This document shows, one piece after another, positions 1-7,060 of a stretch of DNA of 8,509 nt. The stretch is taken from assembly GCA_002394185.1 (NCBI GenBank), contig DGTB01000126.1, forward strand, positions 1-8,509, written 5' to 3'. Source of the DNA: Bacteroidales bacterium UBA4347. Its GTDB lineage: Bacteria > Bacteroidota > Bacteroidia > Bacteroidales > P3. The first letter of the stretch is position 1, and the number at the start of each line of letters is the position of its first letter. Position numbers and translations under genes: made by a program. The notes under the pieces are model-generated. The model was given only the letters and a program-made list of their open reading frames with translations, ran no database searches and had not been told where the DNA came from.

Positions 1-406
1 CGGCGATGCCTTCGTTGCTCAGACGACGGCGAATTTCGTTCCGTTGCTGTTCTATTATATGTTGCGCTTCTTCAGGTGTGTTGATATTCCACATCTGGTG
101 GAAGGTGTTCATGTTGAAGGGAAGATTGAACAATCTCCCTTTGAAATTTGCGATGGGGGAATTGGTATAGCGATTGAAGTCTACGAAGGAGTTTACAAAG
201 TCCCACACCTCTTTGTTGTTGGTATGAAAAATGTGAGCGCCATACTTGTGGACGTTGACGCCGTCAATGTTTTCGCAGTATATATTCCCACCCAAATGAG
301 GGCGCTTATCAATGACAAGGACTCTTTTCCCTGCCTGATTTGCCAAGTGCGCGAATGTGGCTCCGTAGAGACCTGAACCGACGATTAGGAAATCATATTG
401 GGGCAT
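1..406 (-). CDS. glf: UDP-galactopyranose mutase, N-terminal part (runs off left edge)
   Basis: Glf is a cytoplasmic flavoenzyme that interconverts UDP-galactopyranose and UDP-galactofuranose, the donor for galactofuranose residues in surface glycans. The visible 135 residues are the N-terminal third of a protein usually about 370-390 residues long. They hold a Rossmann FAD-binding start (DFLIVGSGLYGA, with GxGxxG at residues 10-15), the acidic end of the second strand (VIDKRPHLGGN, about 31-41) and the family motif KYGAHIFHT at 54-62. The gene starts at the ATG at 404-406, which lies inside the end of the upstream GT2 gene (14-nt overlap). No clear Shine-Dalgarno precedes it; the leader is A-rich. 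Sampled lines are about 47-52% G+C, higher than the genes just upstream. The C-terminus lies outside the window, so intactness cannot be judged. The family assignment is secure. Confidence 0.95.
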   Translation of the reverse strand, partial: MPQYDFLIVGSGLYGATFAHLANQAGKRVLVIDKRPHLGGNIYCENIDGVNVHKYGAHIFHTNNKEVWDFVNSFVDFNRYTNSPIANFKGRLFNLPFNMNTFHQMWNINTPEEAQHIIEQQRNEIRRRLSNEGIA

Positions 407-1361
407 TTGTAGTTCTTTTGGTGATTTGTTTAAACCAGGCGTTTATGTCTATTCGTAAAAAAAGTGGAGCGTTGTTCCGATAGAAGTGGAAGTATTCATG
501 TATCATAGGGATTAAATCGAAGAGCCCCCATTTTTTACATGTTTTTTTTAGCCTCTTTTTGTAGAAGTTTGCTCTTTCAAGGGTGCTCGGATGATGTAGG
601 TGAGGAATGATAGCAGAATCAATGACATATATCGAATAGTAGACACTCTTATGGTAATCATTCGGATAAGGTGCATCAGAGAGTCCGCATGTTTGAGACG
701 GGTGTATTCGGTAATTAATCAATGGTTCGTCTATGTATCCAATAGTATTCTGTTCGGCGGCTAGCAGTGCGATGGCGAAGTCGTGCATTACTTCTCCGTT
801 GCACAAATGTATAAAAGGATTGTTTTTGATGAAATTTTTTCGCAGTGCCATGGTAGCCCCCGTGGTCCGGGTGGTTAGTGCGCCCCCAAGAAAACACTCT
901 AATGAGAATCCTTTGTCAAAGATTTTTTTATAATTATGTTTAAAGGTATAATTCCATAGTTGAGTGCCCCCCCTTTCTATTATTGTCCCGTCGGGATGAA
1001 TAAGGGTTGCATTAGAAAAGGCTACGGAAATATTGGGGTTTTTGTTAAAATATTCAACAAATACATTAACTTTGTTAGGCTGCCAAATATCGTCTTGGTC
1101 AGAAAGGAAGATGATGTCTCCCTGACACAGGTCTATTGCCTTATTGAAGTTTTGGGATACTCCTAGTTGGGTTTGGTTTTGGTAAACTTTGATTTTGTCG
1201 GTATTTGTGCAATATGAGTTAATGATCGAAAGGGTCTCGTCGGAGCTTCCATCATCACAAATGACAATCTCATCCACAGCCATTGTTTGGCTGAGGATGG
1301 TTTCAATTTGATCCTCAAGATACAGTGCACCGTTATATGTACATAGAGCGACAGAAATCAT
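393..1361 (-). CDS. GT2 family glycosyltransferase, rhamnosyltransferase-like
   Basis: This is a 322-residue inverting GT-A-fold glycosyltransferase, predicted to add one sugar from a nucleotide sugar to a lipid-linked glycan at the cytoplasmic membrane face. The start MISVALCTYNG is typical of GT2. The nucleotide-binding acidic pair is in CDDGSSDET (D36/D37), and the metal-binding DXD is in FLSDQDDIW (residues 86-93). A candidate catalytic-base region is MHDFAIALLA (H193/D194), followed by YRIHPSQT at about 207-214. The SDQDDIW form is common in the RfbF/RfbG-like rhamnosyltransferase subgroup, but the donor cannot be read from sequence; no dTDP-rhamnose genes are in the window, and GDP-fucose or UDP-galactofuranose are equally possible donors. 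It overlaps the upstream GT2 by ATGA (4 nt) and the downstream glf start by 14 nt, suggesting translational coupling. No transmembrane segment is evident. The fold is certain; the specificity is unknown. Confidence 0.9.
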   Translation of the reverse strand: MISVALCTYNGALYLEDQIETILSQTMAVDEIVICDDGSSDETLSIINSYCTNTDKIKVYQNQTQLGVSQNFNKAIDLCQGDIIFLSDQDDIWQPNKVNVFVEYFNKNPNISVAFSNATLIHPDGTIIERGGTQLWNYTFKHNYKKIFDKGFSLECFLGGALTTRTTGATMALRKNFIKNNPFIHLCNGEVMHDFAIALLAAEQNTIGYIDEPLINYRIHPSQTCGLSDAPYPNDYHKSVYYSIYVIDSAIIPHLHHPSTLERANFYKKRLKKTCKKWGLFDLIPMIHEYFHFYRNNAPLFLRIDINAWFKQITKRTTNAPI

Positions 1362-2146
1362 TTAATGATCTTTTTGACAGTGATAACCATGACAAGATAT
1401 GTTTTCCAAAGTTTAAGCCGGATTTGTGTGAAAGTATTGTCACTTTTTTCTATTGCGTCATTGATCAAAGTTATTTTATCACGGCGGCTAAAACGTTGAT
1501 GCCCTAGTTTGAGTTTAATGATGGAGGCTTTTTTTAAAAAGTATTTGTCTTCTTGTCCACTACTAAATCCATTGTCGGAATAGTGTGCAATAGTGATGGG
1601 TATAAATAGGTGGTGTAGTTTCTTCGCAAAGAACCATTTGAGGTTGAGGTCATAATCAGCCCATACTGGAAACTCCAAATTATATGTCCCAAGTTTGCTG
1701 AAAATTGTTTTCCTGTAAAAAATCCCTTGATGGCAGCGATTGTAGTCAATGTTTGATATGGTCCATTCCCCATGATGTAATGGGGCTAACCCCTCTGATT
1801 CAACATCGCCATAAACCACATCATAGTTATCTATAGGATAAGAAAAAAGAGAATCAAATACATTGCCATTCAGTAGCCAGTCGTCGCTCCCAAGGAAGTA
1901 GAGCCATTCGCCTTGAGCCTTCTCGATGCCTTTGTTCATTGCATCGTAGATACCTTTATCCGGCTCGGAGAATATATGGATGCGGGAGTCATTATAAGAT
2001 TGAGCTACTTTGATTGTGTTGTCGGTAGAAACCCCATCCATGACCAATACCTCCCAGTCGGTGAAATTCTGTTTGACAATACTATCAAGGGCTTTTGCTA
2101 AAACAGAAGCACTATTGTAGGTTGGTATGATGATAGAGAGTTTCAT
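1358..2146 (-). CDS. GT2 family glycosyltransferase, WcaE-like
   Basis: This is a compact 262-residue GT2 enzyme, consisting essentially of a GT-A catalytic domain. It begins MKLSIIIPTYNSA, has the nucleotide-binding segment VMDGVSTDNT (D37, D42), the EPDKGIYDAMNKG segment (about 61-73) and the metal site LGSDDWL (D88/D89). HQGIFYRK at 129-136 and WADYDLNLKW at 152-161 follow; this order and these motifs are typical of the WcaE/colanic-acid type of GT2. It is predicted to act in the cytoplasm on a membrane-anchored acceptor. A 29-nt gap separates it from the GT4 gene upstream, the only gap in the AT-rich cassette, and its stop overlaps the next GT2 start as ATGA. The leader before the ATG at 2144-2146 has no Shine-Dalgarno. 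The family is firm; donor and acceptor are unknown. Confidence 0.9.
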   Translation of the reverse strand: MKLSIIIPTYNSASVLAKALDSIVKQNFTDWEVLVMDGVSTDNTIKVAQSYNDSRIHIFSEPDKGIYDAMNKGIEKAQGEWLYFLGSDDWLLNGNVFDSLFSYPIDNYDVVYGDVESEGLAPLHHGEWTISNIDYNRCHQGIFYRKTIFSKLGTYNLEFPVWADYDLNLKWFFAKKLHHLFIPITIAHYSDNGFSSGQEDKYFLKKASIIKLKLGHQRFSRRDKITLINDAIEKSDNTFTQIRLKLWKTYLVMVITVKKIIK

Positions 2147-2175
2147 TTGGATTGTGTTTGATAGTCTACGGAAGG

Positions 2176-3336
2176 CTATTTCTTTGCGATTTTATTGATT
2201 ATATCAAGAAATTGATCGCAGGATCTTTGGGTGCATAAAGTATAATCAAATGCTTTATTGGAGGGCTCTACGGATAGTATTTTTTGGGCTATTTCGTTTT
2301 CATCCAATGGGCTAAAGAAGCATGAGTTAATCGGGGCCTGTTCCCGATGCACTGCTAAATCCGATAAGAAAATGAATTTGTTGAGCTTTTTGGCGTCTTC
2401 GACAACGGTACTCCATCCTTCAAAGAGGGAGGGGTGGATGATGGCATAGGAGTTGTTCATTAAACATAATTGTTCCGTTCGTGGGATAAATCCAAGTATT
2501 CTGATTTCGTTCTCCAGATGATTATTCTTTATATAGTTGAATAATGTCTGATGGTATGAATTGTTACGGTACTCGGATAATGCACCGGAGCATACAAGTT
2601 GATATTTTTTCCCGCTGTCTTTGAGTATTTTGATTGCTTTAAATAAAGTCAGATGGTTTTTATGGATCCAAAATTGATTAGCACAAAAAAGGTAGTTTGA
2701 TGTTATATTATATTTTACTTTTAATTCATCTATTGACTCGTGTGAAAAATCAGGGTGATTTACTGAGAATTGTAAAACAAATGTACGAGAATCTTTTCCT
2801 TCGGGATAGAACTTAATAAAATCCTTTTCTGCGTTATGACTGCTGAAAACAATTGGGACCTTTTTTTGTATCAATTCTTTATGTCCCTTTTCCCGTGCGA
2901 GTAAGTCTTCTTGGCTAAAGAATTCCGGATAATATTTTTCTTGAAAATCTGGTATCCAGGCAACGGCTTTCTGTATATTATAGATTTCAGTAAAATCTGT
3001 AATTGGGTAATAGAACACTGTTTTGTCGAAAAGGCTCCCCCAGGCACCATCAGTGTAGATTCGGTATTTTGTAAATTTTTTCAGTATTCGATTTATCAGA
3101 ATAGTATACTTGTCGCGTTCCGGATATAGTGGGCTGTATGCCAGATGTTTGTATTTTGTGCTCGCTTTTAGTTCTTCAAATTCGCTATGGTTATTGCAGC
3201 ATACGTTTATTGTTGGTTGTAATTCGTCTTTACACGAGGATAGCGCTTTTAAAATGTTTTGTACATAATACGCTCCGGCAATCCATTTTTCAGTCGGGCG
3301 GTAAACGATACCTATTTTTGTTCTCTTTGAGCCCAT
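2176..3336 (-). CDS. GT4-type (GT-B fold) glycosyltransferase
   Basis: This is a 386-residue retaining glycosyltransferase of the GT1/GT4 group. The N-terminal acceptor domain holds GIVYRPTEKWIAGAYYVQN at about 9-27 and the WIPDFQEKYYPEFFS signature at 127-141, which recurs in one polysaccharide mannosyltransferase-like subgroup. The C-terminal donor domain begins near YLFCANQFWIHKNH (215-228), continues with RILGFIPRTEQL (279-290) and carries HPSLFEGWSTVVED (301-314). The two glutamates E306 and E313 are six residues apart, where many GT4 enzymes have EX7E; EGWSTVVEDAK appears to be the normal form of this subgroup, so I do not read it as damage. The start at 3334-3336 gives a 25-nt overlap with the end of the epimerase gene, and no later methionine offers a better start. 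The leader is A/T-rich without a Shine-Dalgarno. The sugar specificity is unknown. Confidence 0.88.
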   Translation of the reverse strand: MGSKRTKIGIVYRPTEKWIAGAYYVQNILKALSSCKDELQPTINVCCNNHSEFEELKASTKYKHLAYSPLYPERDKYTILINRILKKFTKYRIYTDGAWGSLFDKTVFYYPITDFTEIYNIQKAVAWIPDFQEKYYPEFFSQEDLLAREKGHKELIQKKVPIVFSSHNAEKDFIKFYPEGKDSRTFVLQFSVNHPDFSHESIDELKVKYNITSNYLFCANQFWIHKNHLTLFKAIKILKDSGKKYQLVCSGALSEYRNNSYHQTLFNYIKNNHLENEIRILGFIPRTEQLCLMNNSYAIIHPSLFEGWSTVVEDAKKLNKFIFLSDLAVHREQAPINSCFFSPLDENEIAQKILSVEPSNKAFDYTLCTQRSCDQFLDIINKIAKK

Positions 3337-4208
3337 AGAATATAATTTTTTATGCCCTGATGGATGTCTATTTCTGCTTTATAGCCCCATGATTTAATAG
3401 TGGAGATGTCTGCTTCCCAATTTAATGGATCTCCTGTGCGTTCCTGCCCTTTGAATGTGATTTTGTCCGAAGAAAGGCCAACTATATTTGCGAATATTTT
3501 TGCAACTTGGGCAATGGTTATTTGTTCTCCATTTGCAATATTTATTATGTCCCCTTCGAATGAACAATTATTTATAGTAAGGTTTATGGTGTTAACAAGG
3601 TCTGTAATATAGATGAAGTCTCGTGTTTCATTGCCAGTCCCCCATAGTTCAACATGCCCTTGTTTTGTTTTCTGGTAAAGATCCCAGAAAAGTTGTTTTT
3701 GGAGACCAGGACCATAAGTAGAGAAAATCCGTAGACTACAAGTGGGGATTTGCCACAGTTTATTGTACTCTTCGCAGATAAGCTCTGCAATCGACTTATG
3801 ATATCCATAAGGTGATATTGGGGATTTTGCAGTGTTGGGCTTGATGGGTATTAATTCGGGATTTCCATATACGGCGGCGCTTGATAGGTTTATGAATTTA
3901 CAATCAGGGCTATTGACGCGAATCGCTTCGAGAATATACATGACATTGAGTGCATTCAGCTTATAATCATCAATGGGATTTGTGAATGAGTATTTTACAT
4001 TTGCGGCGCCAGAGCAATTAATGCAGATGTCGAAGTGATTGGCCTTAAACAATTCGTTGAAGTCAGATTCAGGTGATCCAATTATGGAGTAATTGGAACT
4101 GGTATAATCTAGCATTATATCACAGCCCCACACCTCATGTTTCTTTTCGAAATAATTAAAGCAATGGCTTCCAATAAACCCTTTGGATCCAACAATTAGT
4201 AGTTTCAT
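3312..4208 (-). CDS. NAD-dependent sugar-nucleotide epimerase/dehydratase (extended SDR)
   Basis: This is a 298-residue extended short-chain dehydrogenase acting on a nucleotide sugar in the cytoplasm. The N-terminal Rossmann motif is VGSKGFIGSH (GxxGxxG at 7-13), with D30 at the end of the second strand, which favours NAD over NADP. The catalytic region reads NLSSAAVYG (117-125), and the active-site YxxxK is Y134/K138 in SPYGYHKS. FSTYGPG at 162-168 and ETRDFIYITDLV at 194-205 complete the family pattern. It resembles UDP-glucose 4-epimerase and dTDP-sugar epimerase/reductase enzymes, but product and nucleotide cannot be assigned. The SDR catalytic residues look intact. It overlaps the upstream acyltransferase by ATGA and the downstream GT4 gene by 25 nt. 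It presumably supplies a cassette-specific sugar used by one of the three glycosyltransferases. Confidence 0.88.
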   Translation of the reverse strand: MKLLIVGSKGFIGSHCFNYFEKKHEVWGCDIMLDYTSSNYSIIGSPESDFNELFKANHFDICINCSGAANVKYSFTNPIDDYKLNALNVMYILEAIRVNSPDCKFINLSSAAVYGNPELIPIKPNTAKSPISPYGYHKSIAELICEEYNKLWQIPTCSLRIFSTYGPGLQKQLFWDLYQKTKQGHVELWGTGNETRDFIYITDLVNTINLTINNCSFEGDIINIANGEQITIAQVAKIFANIVGLSSDKITFKGQERTGDPLNWEADISTIKSWGYKAEIDIHQGIKNYILWAQREQK

Positions 4209-5179
4209 TTATTTCTCTCTCCCATTAAGAATTTTGTATATCTATTGTGACTTAATATGTGTGATGCCATCCAAGAGATAGATAAGGAGGCTGTAAAGAT
4301 AAATAGAGGCGCAATAAAAACATGTGTATCGAGAAAATTTTGTAATATGGAGATTTGGACGGCCCACCAGATAAATATATGATGGATAATGTATATTCCG
4401 TAGCTATTGTTGTCAAGAGATGTAATTATGTTAAGTCCTTTTGTCGGCAGGGAGAATTTTATATTGAATATTCCATATATGGTAATAATACTTGCAATTT
4501 TTTGGATAGTCCAGCTGATACGAGAATCTAGATGAATTACAAGAGAAAAAACGATGAGTAGAGATATTCCGAACCCGATTAATACCCATTTGTTTATGGG
4601 GAATCTGTTCTTTTCTGTTTGGGGAATTATTACCCCCAAAAAGAAAAATGGGAAATAGTGAATAAATTTGTTAAGACAGAAAAGGTCTTGCTTTATATCG
4701 CAAAAGGACGAAAGTGCAACGAGAACTAAAAGTAAAAACAATGATGGTAATGGCTTAAGATACGTCCATACAGGTTGGGCTAAACTGAATATTATAAAAT
4801 AATAATAGAGTACAATAATAAACCAAAGGTGTAGACTACCAGTTAAGATGGTCTCCACAGTAAATGAATCGTTAAATATAATCAGCTGTATTATTGACCA
4901 TAAAGCAAACGGTAGTAAAAGTCGTAATGTTTTGTTCGCTATGAAAATGCATTTGTTATTATACTGACTATTTTTTGTTTTGACATTGTAAATATATGCC
5001 GAAAGGAAAAAGAATATTGGCATCGTTATTTGATTCAGAACTATGTCAAATGAATCGTAGAAATTCACTTTTGTTCCATCAAAAGGCCAAGCGTTGGTAT
5101 AATACCCTACTGAATGGAAAAGTACGACAAAGACAGTCGCCAGACTTCGGATTGCAGTTATTTTTGGGTCTTTGTGCAT
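4205..5179 (-). CDS. Acyltransferase-3 family integral membrane O-acyltransferase
   Basis: This is a 324-residue polytopic membrane protein of the acyltransferase-3 (OafA/WecH/NodX-like) family, which transfers acetyl or other short acyl groups to sugars at the membrane. The family opening ITAIRSLATVFVVLFHS carries the conserved R11 and H22. Further family-like segments are PIFFFLSAYIY (54-64), KTLRLLLPF (83-91), HLWFI (117-121), FPFFFLG (176-182) and NNSYGIYIIHH (257-267). About ten hydrophobic stretches are visible, near residues 12-28, 51-67, 88-104, 115-133, 143-158, 172-187, 198-216, 225-243, 258-277 and 288-307, the usual count for this family. There is no extra SGNH domain. The start at 5177-5179 lies inside the preceding acetyltransferase gene (22-nt overlap). 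The region is strongly AT-rich. Likely role: O-acylation of the lipid-linked glycan made by this locus. The acyl group and position are unknown. Confidence 0.88.
   Translation of the reverse strand: MHKDPKITAIRSLATVFVVLFHSVGYYTNAWPFDGTKVNFYDSFDIVLNQITMPIFFFLSAYIYNVKTKNSQYNNKCIFIANKTLRLLLPFALWSIIQLIIFNDSFTVETILTGSLHLWFIIVLYYYFIIFSLAQPVWTYLKPLPSLFLLLVLVALSSFCDIKQDLFCLNKFIHYFPFFFLGVIIPQTEKNRFPINKWVLIGFGISLLIVFSLVIHLDSRISWTIQKIASIITIYGIFNIKFSLPTKGLNIITSLDNNSYGIYIIHHIFIWWAVQISILQNFLDTHVFIAPLFIFTASLSISWMASHILSHNRYTKFLMGERNK
4217..4222 (-). promoter_or_regulatory. Shine-Dalgarno-like site for the epimerase gene
   Basis: Read on the minus strand this is GGAGAG, ending 8 bases before the ATG at 4206-4208. 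It lies inside the last codons of the acyltransferase-3 gene and supports the chosen start and the ATGA overlap. Confidence 0.5.
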
Positions 5180-5793
5180 TTTATATTGTTTCGGATTATC
5201 TTCGCTGGATTACCAGCGGCAACAGTCCAGTCCGGTATGTCCTTTGTGACAACGGAACCTGCTCCAATTATAGCTCCTTCTCCAATAGTTACTCCCTTAA
5301 GGATTATGCAATTCATACCAATCCATGCATCATCTTTAATTACAATGGGCTTTGTGTTTACATTAGACCAGTCCTTGTGAAGGATAAAATTGTCACCATT
5401 TCGTATGTCGCGTAGCTCGTCATCAATATCTTTTCGTCGGTCAAGGTAGTCGAGAGAGTGACTGTCGTGATCGTAGATGGTCCCTCCCCAAGCAATAGTT
5501 ACATTGTTGCCGATAACAATAGATGTACGACAAATAAAGGTGCTTCCTCCAATATAACAATGCTCGCCAATAGTAATACTACCTTCTTGCGATTCAAAAA
5601 TGAAATTCCCAGAAACGATACAGTTTTGTCCGATGGTAAGATACTTTTTGTCTTTAATGGGGTTGTCTAATCGTAATTCTATGCCGCGGTTGATGCTGCT
5701 ATTGTGAATTGTCATGTTTGAACTGCAACTATTATCAGAGCTTGTCTCATGTGAAAATAGTTTACGAACAATTTTTTTTATTTTTGCACGCAT
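5158..5793 (-). CDS. Left-handed beta-helix (hexapeptide-repeat) acetyltransferase
   Basis: This is a 211-residue soluble acetyl-CoA-dependent acyltransferase of the LbH superfamily (WbbJ/WcaF/maltose O-acetyltransferase type). Hexapeptide-like turns run through YLTIGQNCIVSG (51-62), GSITIGEHCYIGG (71-83) and SIVIGNNVTIAWGG (91-104). The loop IYDHDSHSLD (106-115) carries the probable catalytic histidine (H109 or H112). Residues 116-150 form an excursion before the helix resumes at AWIGMNCIILKGVTIG (146-161), GAIIGAGSVVTKDIP and the family ending VAAGNPAKIIR (181-191). The first 15 residues are basic (MRAKIKKIVRKLF) and could associate with membrane phospholipid. Acetylation of a sugar in the locus glycan, O- or N-linked, is the likely role. 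It overlaps the end of wzt by 16 nt and the acyltransferase-3 gene by 22 nt. The superfamily is certain; the substrate is not. Confidence 0.9.
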   Translation of the reverse strand: MRAKIKKIVRKLFSHETSSDNSCSSNMTIHNSSINRGIELRLDNPIKDKKYLTIGQNCIVSGNFIFESQEGSITIGEHCYIGGSTFICRTSIVIGNNVTIAWGGTIYDHDSHSLDYLDRRKDIDDELRDIRNGDNFILHKDWSNVNTKPIVIKDDAWIGMNCIILKGVTIGEGAIIGAGSVVTKDIPDWTVAAGNPAKIIRNNIKCTKTQK

Positions 5794-7040
5794 ATTTGAG
5801 GACTCGCTTTAATAAAACCGTTGAACTGGCCATTATATTTTGAGTATACATTTTCATCATCCAAGATGGTAAAGTCGCAAACATCCTGGCCATCAAATAG
5901 CTCTCGGTTCGGAATGTGAATATCAATTCTGAAATGGTATTTTCCTGGTAGAATGAGCCTGGAGGGATATATTAAATTAATGATTATTTCTTTTTTGCCT
6001 AAAAAATCCTTTAATTCGATTTCGTCGGTGCAAACACGTGTGTTACCGGTAGTCATAATACAAACACTGATTACAGGGGATTGGGAATCTCGGCCAAAAT
6101 CAAGATTGTTTTGTAGTTTTATGGAAATGTTTATATTTTCACTAAAACAGAATTGCCCATTATGATTTAGATGACTGCCGTTAAAAAAAACCTCCTTAAT
6201 GAAAATGCTGTATTTGGATTCCTCTTGGTAGAACGATGGCAGAATTGTCGATTTGGATAAGTATGCGTTTACCGTATTGGCAGCATTGTCCATGTATTCG
6301 ATATGCCCATTAGATAGTAAAATGCCTTTTTTACATAATGTTGTTACGGCATCCATATTATGGCTCACGAACAGCACCGTGCGGCCTTCGCCTTTGCTGA
6401 CGTCTTGCATCTTGCCGATGGCTTTTTTCTGGAATTCGGCGTCGCCGACGGCGAGGACTTCGTCGACGACGAGGATCTCGGGGTCGAGGTGGGCGGCGAC
6501 GGCGAAGCCGAGCCGTACCATCATGCCGCTGGAGTAGCGCTTCACGGGGGTGTCGATATAACGTTCGCAGCCGCTGAAGTCGATGATTTCGTCCAGCTTC
6601 TTGCTGATTTCGTGTTTCGTCATGCCCAGGATGGCGCCGTTCATGTAGATGTTCTCGCGGCCGGTCATTTCGGGGTGGAAGCCGGTGCCGACCTCGAGCA
6701 GCGAGCCGATACGTCCGCGGGCACGGATGGTGCCGGTGGTGGGGGCGGTGACCTTGGAGAGGATCTTCAGCAGGGTGCTCTTGCCGGCACCGTTCTTGCC
6801 GATGATGCCTACCACATCGCCCTGCTCCACCTTGAAGTCGATGTCCTTTAAGGCCCAGACGTAGTCGCTGTCGCCTTTGGTGCTGCGGTCGTTGGTTTCG
6901 CCGATGGTGAGGTAGGGGTCTTCCTTCCCTCGGACATTCATGGTCCACCAGCGTTTCATGTCATGCGCGAGGGTGCCGGTGCTCACCAGGCCCAGGCGGT
7001 ATATTTTGCTGATGTTGTTAAATTCTATTGCAGTTGCCAT
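5778..7040 (-). CDS. wzt: Wzt-type ABC transporter ATPase with C-terminal glycan-recognition domain
   Basis: This 420-residue protein is the nucleotide-binding subunit of a polysaccharide exporter (Wzm-Wzt, or TagGH-like) that moves a finished undecaprenyl-linked glycan across the inner membrane. The ATPase domain has Walker A GIIGKNGAGKST (78-89), signature YSSGM (169-173), Walker B ILVVDE (189-194) and the H-loop His227 in VSHN. Residues from about 255 to 420 form a beta-rich region with PGKYHFRIDIHIPN and DVCDFTI, as in the Wzt C-terminal sandwich that in some O-antigen systems binds the glycan end before export. The length fits two-domain Wzt proteins. The start MATAIEFNN at 7038-7040 follows a 108-bp gap and lacks a clear Shine-Dalgarno. 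Composition changes sharply at His227: 60% G+C just upstream in the gene, 30-40% just downstream. No Wzm permease is adjacent in this window. Confidence 0.92.
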   Translation of the reverse strand: MATAIEFNNISKIYRLGLVSTGTLAHDMKRWWTMNVRGKEDPYLTIGETNDRSTKGDSDYVWALKDIDFKVEQGDVVGIIGKNGAGKSTLLKILSKVTAPTTGTIRARGRIGSLLEVGTGFHPEMTGRENIYMNGAILGMTKHEISKKLDEIIDFSGCERYIDTPVKRYSSGMMVRLGFAVAAHLDPEILVVDEVLAVGDAEFQKKAIGKMQDVSKGEGRTVLFVSHNMDAVTTLCKKGILLSNGHIEYMDNAANTVNAYLSKSTILPSFYQEESKYSIFIKEVFFNGSHLNHNGQFCFSENINISIKLQNNLDFGRDSQSPVISVCIMTTGNTRVCTDEIELKDFLGKKEIIINLIYPSRLILPGKYHFRIDIHIPNRELFDGQDVCDFTILDDENVYSKYNGQFNGFIKASPQICVQK

Positions 7041-7060
7041 ATTGCATTACTGTTGGCTAT

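Noticed and set aside
301..314. In the GT4 enzyme (residue numbers given), the EX7E motif appears shortened to EX6E, possibly an inactive enzyme
   Set aside because: The FEGWSTVVEDAK form is, to my knowledge, normal for this subgroup, and the surrounding donor-site residues look intact.
44..376. 110-codon plus-strand open frame at the left edge
   Set aside because: It is antisense to glf, whose FAD-binding and KYGAHIFHT motifs show the true coding strand.
4996..5415. 139-codon plus-strand open frame opposite the acyltransferase-3 and LbH genes
   Set aside because: It is antisense to two genes with clear family motifs, with no domain and no sign of an independent promoter.
6360..6851. A 163-codon acidic open frame on the plus strand opposite the wzt ATPase domain, and a 196-codon arginine-rich frame on the minus strand
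   Set aside because: Both overlie the motif-bearing ATPase frame in its GC-rich half. Their biased composition (D/E/G/A-rich and R/H/P-rich) comes from reading a GC-rich gene in wrong frames.
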